A stretch of DNA of 64,000 nt from Marasmius tenuissimus (Eukaryota; Basidiomycota; Agaricomycetes; Agaricales; Marasmiaceae). Shown here in pieces: positions 37,316 through 49,732 of this stretch; the stretch's first letter is position 1, and each line of letters begins with the position of its first letter. Position numbers and translations under genes: made by a program. The stretch covers positions 682,001 through 746,000 of the forward strand of contig JAQOTA010000052.1 of the NCBI GenBank assembly GCA_029532415.1, written 5' to 3'. Below the pieces are notes generated by a model that ran no database searches, was not told the DNA's origin, and saw only the letters and a list, made by a program, of their open reading frames with translations.

Positions 37316-40300
37316 TTAGTCCATCTCCTCAATGTCGATATCGTCGTCCCAGTCCACATCCATCGTATCGTCATTGGAGACTCCCTCGTGGTTTGGCAAG
37401 ATCGACAACCGGTTGTGAGGCCCATCGAATGTGATTCGGACGACCTCCCCATCCCTCACTTTGTCACTCAAGATCATGACTGACAATGGGTTCAATAACT
37501 CTTGTTGGATCGCACGATTTAACGGACGAGCACCGTAAATCGGCGAGTACCCGACAGAGGTGAGGTAGGCCTTGGCTTCGTCGTCGATGTCGAGGGTGAT
37601 CTTCCGTTCTGCGAGACGTTCTCCGACCTCTTTGAGGCGAATGTCGACAATCTTGAGGACGTATTTCCTGGAGAGTGGGCGCTATAATTCAAGGAAGTCC
37701 GTATGAGTAAAAGAATGACGATAAAGAAGAGAGCGAGAGACTTACGAAAACGATGATCTCGTCTACACGATTCACAAACTCCGGGGGGAAGTGGCTCTGG
37801 ATAGCATTCATCACAAGTTGCCTCGTCTCCGGCTTGACGGCTCCCTCTCCCATGTCGTTCAAGAAAGCCGCTCCCAAGTTGCTTGTCATAATAATGACTG
37901 TGTTCCTAAAGTCAACGATGCGACCTTGCCCATCGGTGAGGCGACCGTCATCAAGGACTTGCAGGAACAGAGTGACGAATTCGCGGGACGCCTTTTCGAT
38001 CTCATCGATGAGGACGATTGAGTAAGGCTTGCGACGGATGTATTCGGTCAGTTGACCGCCTTGATCGTGCCCGACGTAGCCTATAAGACGAGAACGTAAG
38101 TACAATGAATTCTAGTGCAAAAGGCGGCAAGAACTTACCTGGCGGTGCACCAATGAGCCGCGCAATGGAGTGTTTCTCGGAGTATTCTGAACCATCAACA
38201 CGAATCATCGCGTCCGGAGAGTCAAAGAGCAAGGTTGCGAGCTAGAGAGGTAAAAAGTCAGCGAGAGCCAAAAATCGAAGAATGCCAAAATGACTTACTG
38301 TCTTCGCCATCAAAGTCTTTCCGGTACCCGACGGTCCAGCCATCAAGAAGCTCGCAATAGGCCTCTGTGGGTTGCTTAGACCGCTTCGCGAGAGCCTGAT
38401 TGCGTTGGCCACAGCCTTGACAGCCTCTGCCTGACCAACAACATTCTCGCTCAGGATCTTCTCCATCCTCAATAGTTTCTCCTTCTCAGAGGACATCAGC
38501 CTCGTAACGGGAATAGACGTCCACCGAGCAACGATCTCGGCAATTTGCTCTGGGGTAACGGTGTTGGCACCAGAGGAAGCATCCTCCTCGGCAGCACGCT
38601 TCTCGAGTTCGACGAGACGTCCTTGAAGTTCAGGGATGGCGTAGTACTTGAGGTCGGAAGCAGTGGCAAGGTCGTACCTGCAGTAATGTCATTAGCCTTA
38701 TGATCATGATGTAGAATGAGGAGAAGGCACTCACTTTCGTTCGGCATCCTCTGCTTTCGCCTTCAGCTCGTCGATCTTCCTCCTCACGACATTAACCTCA
38801 TCTCCTCGCTGCCTCTCATTCTCGTACGCGGCCTTGAGAGGCCTCAACTCGTCGTCGACTGCAGCGATAGCTTTCTTGGCGAGCTGTAGCCGCTCCTTGC
38901 TAGCTTCATCCTTCTCACGCTCGAGGGCATGTATCTCGACTTCCAGCTCGAGTTTCTTGCGTTGGAGTTTGTCGATCTCCTCCGGTTCAGTTTCGCGTGT
39001 AACTCGGACACTGCAAGAGTTGGTTAGCGAACAGGCCAACAGCCGGTATAGTAAGCAAAAACTCACCTAGCGCAAGCTTCGTCGACCAAGTCGATAGCAG
39101 CATCTGGCAATCTTCTGGACGTGAGGTAGCGATGGGCCAGTTGTGAGGCCTGGATGAGAGCACCGTCGAGAATCTTAACACCGTGGTGCACCTCATACTT
39201 CTCTCTAATTCCACGAAGAATGCTGATTGTTTCCGGAACCGTCGGTTCGTTAACGATGACCTGAGCAAATCGACGTTCGAGGGCAGCGTCTGTCTCAATG
39301 TATTTCCTATACTCGGCGAGAGTGGTTGCACCCTATGGAATTGAGAACAGTCAGTATTGGAAACGAAAACGATAAAGCGGAAATAAACTCACGATACACC
39401 TAAGCTTGCCTCGAGCTAACAACGGCTTGAACAAGTTTGCCGCGTCCATTCCTCCACCTTCACTTCCGCGACCAGCCATGATCAGGTGCAACTCGTCAAT
39501 GAAGAGAATGACACCTGGTCCACCATCTTCCGTAGCCTTCTCGACCTCGTTCAAAACCGACTTGATACGTTCCTCGTACTCTCCCTTGTACTTGGCTCCG
39601 GCCATCAGCGCACCCATGTCCAGGGAGAACAGTCGGCACAAGAGACTGGCAGGAACATCCCGCTTAACGATTCGCTGGGCCAGACCTTCCGCGATGGACG
39701 TCTTGCCAACACCAGGTTCACCAATGAGAACAGGGTTGTTCTTGGTTCGCCGACAGAGGATACGAATGGCACGACGGATCTCGTTGTCACGACCAATGAC
39801 GGGGTCGATTTTGCCTTCTTCCGCAAGCGCAGTGAGATCGACGGCGTACTTGTTGACTATAGAGGGACGGGTAGTCAGTACCAAAATCGCGTGGTTTTGA
39901 AAGAAGAATAGTGTACTCACGCGCATCAAATCCCTCCTCCGCGTTCTTACTCTCCACTCTCCGATTACCTCTGATCTGCTCAATCGCCGTCTTGAGAGTC
40001 CCCTCCGTCAGCCCAGCCTCCTTAAGAACGGGTGCTATCGAGGAGTCCTTGATCAGAGCAAGAAGAATGTGATCCTGGGCGATGTAGGAATCGTGCATAT
40101 TCTTCTGGATGCTCTGAGATTCACGCAGCACTTTGAGCGCAGCTGAGCTGATGGAGGTATCTTCGGGCGGAGGGCTTTGGGTGGGGAGACGAACAATGAG
40201 TTTTTGAAGACCTCTTTTGATCGCTTGCTGTAAAACGAAACCATGTTAGAACAATGCATAGACAAGATACCGAAACTTGAAACGTACTGGGTCACCACCC

Positions 40301-40539
40301 GCTTTCTGGATAACAGATGTGAACAATGAAGAGCCAGAGGAGCCCTCTCCAGCGCCTTCATTCAGTAGTGCAAAGGCTATGTGTGCTGGATGAACTACAA
40401 AGATCAAGTTAGAACACTGCTGGTAGGCAACTTTGAACAGAAATAGCGTACCTTGAGCATGGGCATAGTCCTTTGCTAGTTGTATAGCAGCAGCAACAGA
40501 TTGCTGAGTCTTGTCTGTAAAGTCGAAGTTTGAAGCCAT
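37316..40539 (-). CDS. HSP104: Hsp104/ClpB AAA+ protein disaggregase
   Basis: About ten exons on the minus strand encode a full Hsp104 of roughly 900 residues. In order: the Clp N-domain ([20 protein letters not shown]), the first AAA module with Walker [10 protein letters not shown] and Walker [11 protein letters not shown], the coiled-coil middle domain ([20 protein letters not shown]), the second AAA module with [13 protein letters not shown] and VLIDEIEKA, sensor MTSNLGA, and an acidic tail ending DIDIEEMD. There is no mitochondrial presequence, so it is the cytosolic/nuclear form that threads aggregated proteins together with Hsp70/Hsp40. The EEMD end resembles the EEVD motif used by TPR co-chaperones. 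Upstream are a TATA box and heat-shock-element-like sequences. Confidence 0.96.
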
Positions 40540-40591
40540 GGGTATATGTTTTGAGTAATTGAGGAAGCCATTAGGGCGGAAATCAGCTCTC

Positions 40592-40597
40592 TTTATA
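40592..40597 (-). promoter_or_regulatory. TATA box of HSP104
   Basis: Minus-strand TATAAA (in ctataaagagagc) lies 53 bases upstream of the HSP104 ATG, the usual TATA position for a strongly induced gene. It is one of the few clear TATA boxes in the window. Confidence 0.65.
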
Positions 40598-40632
40598 GTC
40601 AAAGGCAAAATGAGACTTTCCAGACGCGGCGC

Positions 40633-40640
40633 GAATGTTC
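40633..40640 (-). promoter_or_regulatory. Heat-shock-element-like site in the HSP104 promoter
   Basis: GAATGTTC fits the paired inverted nGAAnnTTCn units of an HSF site, about 95 bases upstream of the HSP104 ATG. A three-unit perfect element is not present, so binding strength is unclear. Confidence 0.45.
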
Positions 40641-40642
40641 CG

Positions 40643-40650
40643 TGACGTCA
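40643..40650. promoter_or_regulatory. CRE/ATF-type palindrome in the HSP104 promoter
   Basis: TGACGTCA is a perfect CRE palindrome recognised by ATF/CREB-type bZIP factors, which act in fungal stress responses (Atf1/Sko1). It sits 3 bases from the HSE-like GAATGTTC. Confidence 0.45.
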
Positions 40651-40684
40651 CACCTCCCGGTAATTTCTACCACTTTCCAGACGA

Positions 40685-40728
40685 GCGCTAAAATAAGTCA
40701 TTTACTGGTAATGGTGCGCGCTAAAATA
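40685..40728. repeat. Direct repeat of an 11-mer upstream of HSP104
   Basis: GCGCTAAAATA occurs at 40685-40695 and 40718-40728, just outside the 12-mer repeats and close to the stop codon of the neighbouring gene. Confidence 0.65.
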
Positions 40729-40750
40729 TTCTTGCGCATTCTACAAATTT

Positions 40751-42641
40751 CTAGCGGTCTCCATTCCTGGGTTCATTACCTACAACGGGCTCCCTGGCCG
40801 GCGTCCCAGGTCTGGTGGCCAATGCCTTCTGCCTCTTCTGCCAAAACCCAGCATGTGGTCCATTCATCATGAACGACAACACCCACCGCGACATTCCTCT
40901 CATTGCCTCTGAGTTTTCTCTGCCAGCCATTAGCAAAAACGCTGCACTCAGCACAAATGCTATCCTCTCCAACCGTAACACGCTTCTGCTCTGGAAATCA
41001 GGAATGCACGTTCGTATTGCCCGAGGCAGAACATATAACGCCATCTCCCCTCTTCGACGCCAGTTCTCGATGAAGATGCTGCTCCCACAGGTCAAGCAGC
41101 CAGCAAGAATACATCCGTATGGTCCATCCCAAAAGCCGTGCGAAATAAAGGGGAAGACACGCGCCAGCGCAATGGTACGCGTGAAACACACGGCGAACCA
41201 ATAACTCGAGATGAACGTTGAAAGGAACGTTGCACTCCGGCATGCTCCCAGAACCGCAGCCAGCGCTCTGCGCGGTTTAAGGAGACTGGAAGGTCGCGTT
41301 ATCAGGATAGGAACGATGTGTGCAGGCAAATAAATCGCCAAAGCCTCCAGAAATGCCTTGCCCCCTCTTATCCCTGCATTCGCTACACAGCTTGCCTCAA
41401 GTCCCAACATCCTACCCTCTCCACCATGTACCAGCTCGCAAGGGATCCCTCCTCTTCCGTGTCTTCCTTTCACACCCAATATATCCCAGGTCGCCTGGGA
41501 ATCGACTCCTATTGCTGGGAGCTGAGATGGATCTCCCCATGACTCTGGATATCCCAAGTCTTTCGAGTACGTGGTAAGGAGGGTTGGGTATAGTTTACTG
41601 CCTGTGACGTATGACCAAGTTCCTTCGCGAAGGTGCCGCAAAGTACGGAGGAGACGCTTGTCGACGTTCGCCAGGGCTCCGATCCAACGAACGTACGATT
41701 GAGGGAGTCTCTGTGGTTCATAGAAGAAACACCACATTATCCTATAAAAGTGTAAGGGTGGCGCAGCTCAGCATGTATAAGGCAATAAAGTTACAGGCAG
41801 GCACTAACCTTGCGCTACATGCCCAAAACGCGAACGCGTCCACGGTCGTTGACAGCGTGGCAATACGCTTTCTCCTCTTCTCCAATCTGTCTTGGTCCTC
41901 GACCTTTCCCTCGTCAACTTGACATCTTTGCCTGATTGCACCTTGTACCGCAACATCCAACGCCCTGACCACCAACAACAGCGTGAGATCCAGTGTCAAT
42001 GAGGCCGTTGATGATGGCGTTAGGGTAGGCGGGGTATACGGAATTAGTGGGTATGCACGACTCGGATCGGGGCGCAGTTTATTGTAGCGTAGCTGCTCTG
42101 AGCGACGTCGGCCGGCCTGTAATAGATAGAACGCGACAGTCGACGTCAAACAGTACGACAGGAAACCGCGGTTGTAGCGTGATAGACCGAGTTTTGAAGA
42201 GAAGGATTCAATAGCCGTATTTTTTCCCTTGCTGGTATCATTCTCATCCGACAGCTCGTCCCACCGTTTTCCAATCCAACTTCCACCCCAAACAGCGAGT
42301 GTGACTGCGAAAGCGAACCCATCGTAGCCTAGTTCTCTCCTTAACACTTTTCTGAGAATTCTCCATGTGTTTTTCAACCTTCCGAGACCGTGCTTTTTGC
42401 TCGAAGCAATAGTCTTGACTAGCGACACTACTACAGGAACCAAAGATGGCCCCAGGGAGAGAGATAGTGCCAGCAAGTACGTCCGAAGAGCAATTTGTGT
42501 AGGGTGTGTCGGGTCATCGGGGAGTTGTATGTTCTCAAGGTTGAGTGATTCAATTTGGGGGAGCCATGGTTTTGAGTTAGATGGCTCTGATGAGGATGCT
42601 GAATGCTCTGGAGGTGATGAGGGTGCGGATGAAGGGGACAT
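40751..42641 (-). CDS. TMEM135-like multi-spanning membrane protein
   Basis: Two exons (42641-41809 and 41741-40751) sum to 1824 bases, 607 residues, joined over a 67-nt intron. After a Ser/Pro-rich N-terminus come several hydrophobic helices (LRTYLLALSLSLGPSLVPVV, GFAFAVTLAVWGG), then IMWCFFYEPQRLPQSYVRWI, and in the C-terminal third FLSTFISSYWFAVCFTRT, DGPYGCILAGCLTCG and FIENWRRRGEMALYVLPRA. That last block matches the Tim17-like part of TMEM135 and its fungal homologues, linked in animals to peroxisomes, mitochondria and lipid balance. The function in fungi is not established to my knowledge. Its stop lies 211 bases upstream of HSP104, so the HSP104 promoter overlaps this gene's 3' UTR. 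Confidence 0.75.
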
Positions 42642-42847
42642 AGGAGGGCTGCGTATAGGCTGACATGCTAATCAAGGCCAAGCCAGCAGTCATGCATGTG
42701 ATAATCTGATTTGGGGAAATTGGCATTCAATTGGCATTCATTTGATTTCGTACTTCCGGACGAATTGCTGAAGAAACATTGAGCACGAATCGAAATTGAA
42801 CATCTATGTATGTAGCTTTACAGGGTACCGTCTGATACACAGTTGAT

Positions 42848-43918
42848 TCAATGAAGGGATATCGTTTGACTTCCAACCCATGAATTTCCCCCATCGAGCT
42901 TCACATATCCCCTCACATACCCAGGTTCGACGCAGACGTATTTCTCCCTGCAAAAGGAAGAGGAATGAATATAACCTTTATAGCGCGTTGCAAGCAAATT
43001 GACTCACCATCCGCCTTCCTCCAGATCCACAACTTTCGGTCCAAACTCTTCTTGAGGATTCCAAACCACTAGATCCTTCAAGTTCCTCGTCCTTACCGAC
43101 ACACCTCCGCCGGGCCACTTGACCTCATAAACTCCCGATTCACCCGCCGTATCCTCATAAACAGAGTCCGTCCACCTCTTCACATCAACCCCGTCCCTCG
43201 ACTCCGTCTTGAGTCCTTGGAACGTTTTATCTGTCTTGTCAAAGTACTTTTTGCCCTTGAGAGGGGTGATAAGTACGTCCTTCGAGGGCGAACGGATGTA
43301 ACTGTGGAATAGAGCGTGGAACTCCAGAGGGTCGACAGCAGGATTTGTAACTTGAAGCTCGTTTGTGAGCTGGGTCGCCTCGAGTGTGATGACGGAGGCT
43401 AATTTAAAGTCCCGACTGTAGACCTCTCGAATCTTTGGTGTCGGTGAAAGGGCTACAAGGAGTGATAGATCCATCAACCTCGACGTTGACACAGACCATA
43501 CGAAAGCACGGACTCAACCTAATAGCAACCGTCTCCTCATCATCCCTTAACACCTTATCAAACGTCCACACCTCGCTCCTTGCAAACCCATGAATCCCAA
43601 GTTTCGAATGCTCGGGATGTGCATGGGGCGGAGCAGCGAACGATGGGAATACAACAGGTATCCCACCTCGGACAGGTGCGGAACCATCCAAAGTGGCTTT
43701 CGCAGAAACAAAAAGCCGTTCGGAGAGTTCGTCGGGGTTGGAAGGACTCCTTGATTTCCAGGATAGGATATGAGCACCATAGAGCAGGAGCTCAACGGTC
43801 GGTCCCTATGAAGATGAAACCGACGATTGTGAGCGTTTATCGGTGTGGAGTGTGCAGGACTCGAACATACTTTGGGGTGCTTGAGGATAACTCGGTCATT
43901 GGTGTGTTCGATTGGCAT
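42848..43918 (-). CDS. Hexose-6-phosphate mutarotase (glucose-6-phosphate 1-epimerase, YMR099C-like)
   Basis: Exons 43918-43871, 43805-43502, 43452-43008 and 42947-42848 sum to 897 bases, 298 residues. The aldose-1-epimerase-like fold shows GPTVELLLYGAHILSWKS, PVRGGIPVVFPSFA, KLGIHGFARSEVW with the catalytic His region, FHALFHSYI, VVWNPQEE, and WEKYVCVEPGYVR near the end with the family's catalytic Glu. It interconverts the anomers of glucose-6-phosphate. The second intron is taken as 43453-43501 (gtatgg..ttgtag), which keeps the phase and yields RLSPCFPLSPTPKIREVY; the more obvious donor 16 bases earlier breaks the frame, so this junction needs transcript support. Confidence 0.9.
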
Positions 43919-44565
43919 GCTGACGGTTTTCTATATGGCCTCAATCGAGTCGAGTCGAGCCTTATATACGCCCACAGAGACTTCTTGAAGCCCAAGTTCA
44001 AGCACTCCCGGACCGCAAGAGTAGCAGTCACTCGGACCGCGGACCGACCTTCCACCTCGAGAAACGACCAAACGACTCAGCTGAGGACCTACCGCTGGAG
44101 TGTTAAATCATCTGAGCCTTGAAGGTAACGTAGTACAAGGCAAATGCACTTCCGGTCGACGGCTTTTTCGTGTTTCGGCGGAGTCAATGATGGATATTTC
44201 GTGTATACCCCTGACCTGATTCAGGCGCAGGTGTTTAATCAGAGTGACATGCCGTCTTGCACGAGTGAATGTTGCTGTCAGAGAGCCCGAAGTTCACGTA
44301 CACTAGAAGCCCTTGGTAAAGACGAACAGAAAGGTTTGAGATTCCACGGCGATGGTGGTTGCAGGATGAAGGACGTCGGCATTTGCCGAATGTAAATCCA
44401 AGCCAAAAATGAAGCTCCCGATTTGTTCTCACTGCAATGGCAGGAATGTATTATGTGTGAGCAGGACTGCGAGATATGATACATCAGATTAGCTTACTAC
44501 TACAAGTAAAGTACTCCTTGCAAAGAATAGCAACAGAAGAAATGCAAGCTCATAACGCTACGTGT
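43919..44565. other. Mutarotase promoter and helicase 3' region
   Basis: 647 bases between two leftward genes. Several short frames run through both strands but none has splice-consistent or protein-like content. Nothing else recognised. Confidence 0.45.
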
Positions 44566-47500
44566 CTAAAATCTACCATGTCTAAACCGACTGACGGGCG
44601 TACTTGCCCTCGAGTTGAACTCCGACCTCAACCCGCTAGGTGTCGAATACCCCGACGCAGACGGTCTCACTCCCGAGTGGAACGATGGTAATGCGTGTCC
44701 CCGCCCGCCGCTGAAGCCAGAAGGCGTTTGAGGTCTCGACGGGTACCGACTACCCGAATTCCTCCTATCCTCCGCGTACATGCTCAGAATGTTCACCAGA
44801 TCCCTGCTCAAAAAGTCCAATTCCTTCATCTCCTTCGGCGAGAGCGCAACATTCCTTCCAGCATCGAAATCAGACTCGTCAAACTCGGAATCTTCCTCTC
44901 GAGACACGACCCGAAGGTTCTCTCGGTTGTGTCGCTTGGCCATCAGGATACCCTCGAAGACGCGGAGCATGCAAGCGTCGATGAGACGTTTGAGCTCGCT
45001 GACATCGTCCAGGGCGTCAAGATTGCCGGTGATGGTGATCCATCTGTCGCAGAGGATGCCTTGATCGTCGGATGACACTGAGTGAGCACCGAAGAGGATG
45101 TACATCAAAGGCTCCAGGCGGGTGGTGTTGACGAGGAACGTAGCAGCATTTGACGCGTTCGGTCCGGAAACGTTTTGTCGTTTCTCTCCGAACGTGTAGA
45201 TCTGCTTAGGCATCATATCTCTCTGGTTTTCGATATCATCGATAGCCTTATTGTTGCTGTGATTCACACTCGATGGGTGGATCATAACAGCCTAAAGACA
45301 AACGAAGTCAATGCGTGGCGCATCATAGCAGTGACGTAATACACACCTTATCTGTCGGAGTCCTCAAAATCCTCTCGCTTGCCCTAACCGCGAACTTCGG
45401 CTGTAAACTCGACGCGATCAACGCTGACAACAATGGCGTCGAGTCTGCATTCTCGTTGAGCTCCGGTGGAATCCTGTACCTGTCCCCGTATCCGACGCTC
45501 AGATCTCCTCCTCCAGAAGCGCTGATAACCCCGGACTTGTGTAGGGACCCCAGGAGCTGCTTCTTCAGCTTGTCGATGAGAAGTAACGTGGGCTTCGAGA
45601 GGAAGTTCTCGATGCAGAACTGGTTCGCGCTGCTGTAATGTCCAATAGATTGCATCTCATTCCATTGTTTGAAGGCATTCAACGTCGTCAATGGATCAGA
45701 AGCGACTCCGGGGGGTGAGAAAGAGTACTTCTTCGCTCTGGCTTGCTCTCGTAAATGCATGGGCGAGAGGAAAGGCTCCCTGTTCGTCAGGATCGCAGCC
45801 AGCGTCAAAGCGTCGTCCAAGCACCTGAAGAAGCTTCCGAAGATCAACAACCGTCCGACTTGGACGTCGACTGGAATCTGTAACAAGAGCCTCCCCAAAG
45901 AAGTCAAATTCTTCTCCGAGTCCAACGCTCCCAACATCTGCAAGGAACTGACGGCCGCAACAACTCGATCCGTCGGTGGAGGCTCGATCGTACTCTCCAG
46001 AACCTCCTCGACCGACAAGCCGGGGAAATTGAGCGCTTTGACGTGCATGACAACGTTACTGAGATCCACCCGACTCATCTCTACGGTCTGATGTACCTGT
46101 AATCTCTCAGCATGCGATCTACTGAGGACACCAAAGTACTCTCCGGGACGGTGACGCCCGGCTCTTCCTGCACGTTGGTTCAAGTTCGAGGAGCCAACCC
46201 ACGCCGAAACGAGCGAAGACATATGCTTTTGGGGGTCGTAACGCTGTTCTTTGAGTCGACCGGTATCGACGACATAAACCACATCCGGAATCGTGACGGA
46301 GGTTTCGGCAATGTTCGTCGAGAGGATAATCCGTCTAACGCCCTCTGGGGGAGGCTCAAAGATGACTTGTTGTTCCGCGAGTGGGATACTAGAATGCAGG
46401 AGATGGATCGAGAACCGCTTCGAGTCGTTGAAGTCGAATCCTATTGGTCCTTTCGTGCCTTGTAAGATTTTCTGAATGGCAGTAATATCATCCCATCCAG
46501 GAAGGAAAACAAGGACGTGTCCCGTGTCCGACTTTTTCAGGACATGGGTAATTGTCGCGGCAATGAGGGGGTAAGGAAGGTCGTTGTCTTCGTCTGGCTC
46601 TGCATCCGGATTTTTTGCCTTTTGGAGTCCCACTTTGGCGGCAACCGCGGCTGGCAGAGTGGAGGGGTCCATTTCCTTCGCGAGGTACTTGATCACCGAA
46701 TCATCCTGCATGACCCACCTCGCCTCGTTGTCGCAGACCGCAGGCAGGAAGTCCTCCAAGAAGTGCCTTTCGACGGGGAACGCCCGTCCAGGAACTTCAA
46801 TGACCTTTGCAGGCTGACCTTGGTCATCAGGGAAGTACTTCTGGAACAGCGTGGGATCAATCGTCGCACTCATGAGAACGATCTTGATCGGCACGTTCCT
46901 CGCCTTCCTGTCTGCCAACAACCGCTTCAGCACCACCAGCAACAAATCCGTATCGACGTCCCGCTCGTGTACTTCATCCACGATGACATGGGTGATGTGA
47001 TCCAGGGAACCACCTTCTTGGAGAGCTCCCTGTAGCTTCTTCAAGAACACACCGATCGTGCAGAAGTTGACGGAACCATGGTCCTCCGGAGGCCGTCCCT
47101 CGAATCGCACTTCGTACCCGATAGATTGTCCCAAGGTCTCGTCGCGCTCCTTCGCCACTCGATCAGCAACGCTAAGCGCAGCCAACCTCCTCGGCTGGGT
47201 ACAAAGAATATTGCACTTCGCGCCAAGTCCTTTGTCGATGTACGAGTCCAGGAGAATCTGAGGGACCTGTGTTGTCTTTCCTGAACCCGTCGCGGCCATG
47301 AGGATCGTGACATCGTTCTCCTCGATGCTCTTCAACACCGACTCTGCACGAGTATACACAGGCAAGGCAGCGCGCGTCGTGCGCATCTTTTCCATTGCCG
47401 GGTTATTCAGATACTGTTGCCGCCTCTCCGAAAGTGTCGTTGACTTTCTTTCCAACATAGACGGGTTCGTATTTACGGCCCTCCTCAACGGGTTTGCTGC

Positions 47501-48768
47501 AGGAACGGCGGCAGCGGAGGCAGACACAGACGCTGTCGAAGGGCGATTCCGATAGAGCGAGCTGTTCTTCAGATCCACCACTAAATCCCTGATTGAGTTG
47601 TTCGTCTCCCTACTCAGCGAGAAAAACAGCCGCATCTTGTTTCCTTCCTTCTCCGAGCTTCCGAACGATTTCCACAAGTCCGGGTCGCATGATTCCAGAT
47701 ATTTGACAACGTCGAGGTAAACCTGGTTTTGAGCAACTTTTTTGTTTGTGCCGGACCCCATACCTATTTTACGTCCTTGCACGGTCATGACGGCCTCCCA
47801 GTTTCCACCGGGGGTTTGGGTGAGTGTGATATCGGGTTTGGAGAAGCGATAACGGCGACAGTAGTAGTCCATGAAGGCCTTGCCTTTTTCTACATCGATC
47901 TCGGTGCCGTCTGACAAGGTGGTTTTGGGAGCGGCAGGTGAAGCATAAAGCTAGGTATGGCAATATATCAGTATTGAATCTATTGCAAAGCTATAAGCAC
48001 TTCGCACCAGATTCTGCTCCTGCAATTTGTACATCAATGACATAGCAGCCAACTTGGTGGCCTCTCTCTGGTTGGGAGCATCTCCCTCTCCAAAGATAGG
48101 CGGTTCTGTCTTGATGATCGCTTTTGCGCTACAGGTAGGATCAGCATCGAAGAACTGGCGAGCAGGAAAATGACTGACCGATGAAGAATAATATTCTCGT
48201 TTTCTGGATTCCGCCCTCTCTTGAACTCGTACGCCACAGTATTTCCCTCCGTCAGCTTGATTGAGACGTTGTTCACGGTACTCTTAGCATCCGTGATATG
48301 GCCAGGCTTGATGAGGGCTTTCAAATGTCCATACGTCGAGTCGAGGTATTCTTCATTCATCAAAGGACCCTCGAGTGGGGGTGGACCAGCGAGTCGAGCT
48401 TTCCCTTTTCCTCTACTGCTGGGGCCGCCGCCACCTCTCCCACCACCTCTACTTCCACTACCAGAGGGCCACGAGGGCTCTGCTGAGCGTAAACCAAATC
48501 GCGGTCCCCCTCCTCTGGAAGGTCCTCCGCCTCTACCGCCGCCTCTTCTGGGACGAGAGTCACGGTCTCGTTGAGATGATGATGGATAGCCTGAGTGAGA
48601 TTGCATTTGGGACGTGGAGGTTGAGGAGGAAGGAGTCTGGAAGCGCGAATTATGGTCTGCCTTGGCGAATTTAGCAGCTGTTGAGTACTCTGCTGTGTCT
48701 GATGAAGGGCGCTTGAGAGATGATGATGATGTGGAAGGAGAAAGAGCCTTTTTTGGATCAAACGACAT
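44566..48768 (-). CDS. DEAH/RHA-family RNA helicase with RGG and dsRNA-binding-like N-terminus
   Basis: Exons 48768-48179, 48128-48008, 47950-45347 and 45291-44566 sum to 4041 bases, 1346 residues. The N-terminus is Ser-rich, then an RGG/GGG-rich block (about 48410-48560), then two segments resembling dsRNA-binding domains (IIKTEPPIFGEGDAPNQREA; DITLTQTPGGNWEAVMTVQG). The helicase core has motif I AATGSGKTTQ, Ia TQPRRLAALSVA, II VDEVHER (DEVH rather than DEAH), III MSATID, V LSTNIAETSVTI and VI NQRAGRAGRHRPG, followed by winged-helix/ratchet and OB-fold regions. The tail is Arg/Ser/Gly-rich (SRPQTPSGFSGGRG). This matches DHX9/DHX36/YLR419W-type helicases that act on structured RNA. An in-frame ATG at 48804 would add 12 residues. 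The promoter is squeezed into 115 bases. Confidence 0.93.
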
Positions 48769-48883
48769 TAGGAGGCGACGCCTATGCCTGAAAAGAGCGT
48801 GCATTGACCGACGCACTCACAGACGGCGAGAAACTTGCACAAGGGGGAAAAATTCTAGCAATTAGGTAATACAGTAAAGTATT

Positions 48884-49732
48884 CTACGGCCCGGTCCCAC
48901 CCGGTGTCCACTCCTTCGCTGCCTTTCGAATTCCTTCCAGGTAGCGAAGCTTTATTGCACAATCCTTGGCTTTCTCCCACTGTTCTGTTTCAACAAGCTG
49001 AGTTATCTCCCGTAGAGTCTCCTCTATTCTGTCTGGAGGCACGAATTCATATCAATGATCTGTCGTGAGCGAAGGAAAACAACCATACCCTGATTTTCCG
49101 CTACGACGGCCTCAGCGTCCTCTTTGGTCTCCGCATCCTGTATCTCCTCTCTGGCCATCATGATCTCGCCCAGGAATTCCATGTCTTCGACCTTGTCTGT
49201 TTCTTCCAGCGGCTGAAAGTTAGTTCGCAGAAGATACTCGATCCTCGATAATGGATTCAAGAGTGTTTGGTAGGCGTTATTTATCTCTGCGGATAGATTC
49301 TCTGCTACGATCCGTTTGTTCTGGTGTACGACCATAGTTTGAACAAGTCAGTTTCCAGATAATAGCTGCAAACAGACTGTATACGTACATCACCCTTGGA
49401 GGCCCAAGTATCCGGATGGCATGTTGCCTGTGACCGACGGAAATTCTGCTTCAACGCAATTTCATTGACTTTGAATGGATTAGGGTGATACGGGATGCCC
49501 AAGATGTCGTGTGCACGAGTATTCGGTGTTATAGTCGATATATGCCAGCATTTGGTGCATGCTGGGAGAGCTGAAGGTAGCGGCTGGCCACAGCTTGGAC
49601 ACGACCTTGATTTTGAGGCTTGAGTCGACGTATATCTATGAGTTACCGAAACATGGCGAGACGTTAGGGAGGTCGATGGGCAAGACGACGAGCAACGGCC
49701 GTGAAGTTGGTGGTACGGGAGAGAGAGTACAT
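48884..49732 (-). CDS. JAC1: Mitochondrial iron-sulfur co-chaperone HscB/Jac1
   Basis: Exons 49732-49687, 49618-49389, 49320-49089 and 49032-48884 sum to 657 bases, 218 residues. The N-terminal MYSLSRTTNFTAVAR is a presequence. A tetracysteine motif follows (CPSCG then CTKC, 11 residues between pairs), as in human HSCB. The J-domain has KQNFRRSQATCHPDTW with the HPD triad that stimulates Hsp70 ATPase. The C-terminal three-helix domain (LSRIEYLLRTNFQP, KAKDCAIKLRYLEGIRKA) binds the ISCU scaffold. The protein passes Fe-S clusters from scaffold to Ssq1/mtHsp70. The first intron (49619-49686) is inferred from phase and presequence logic. TGACGTCA lies at 49736-49743, directly upstream of the ATG. 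Confidence 0.9.

Larger units (their letters stand above)
40615..40683. repeat. Direct repeat of a 12-mer in the HSP104 promoter
   Basis: ACTTTCCAGACG occurs at 40615-40626 and again at 40672-40683. Each copy contains TTCcaGA, close to an HSF half-site pair. Confidence 0.7.

Noticed and set aside
48769..48816. In-frame ATG 48804 upstream of the helicase start adds a basic stretch (MHALFRHRRRLL), possibly a targeting signal.
   Set aside because: The stretch also looks like an intron tail (gtgagt.. at 48820 to ttttcag), the extension is only 12 residues, and the Ser-rich start at 48768 is family-like. Left as a note only.
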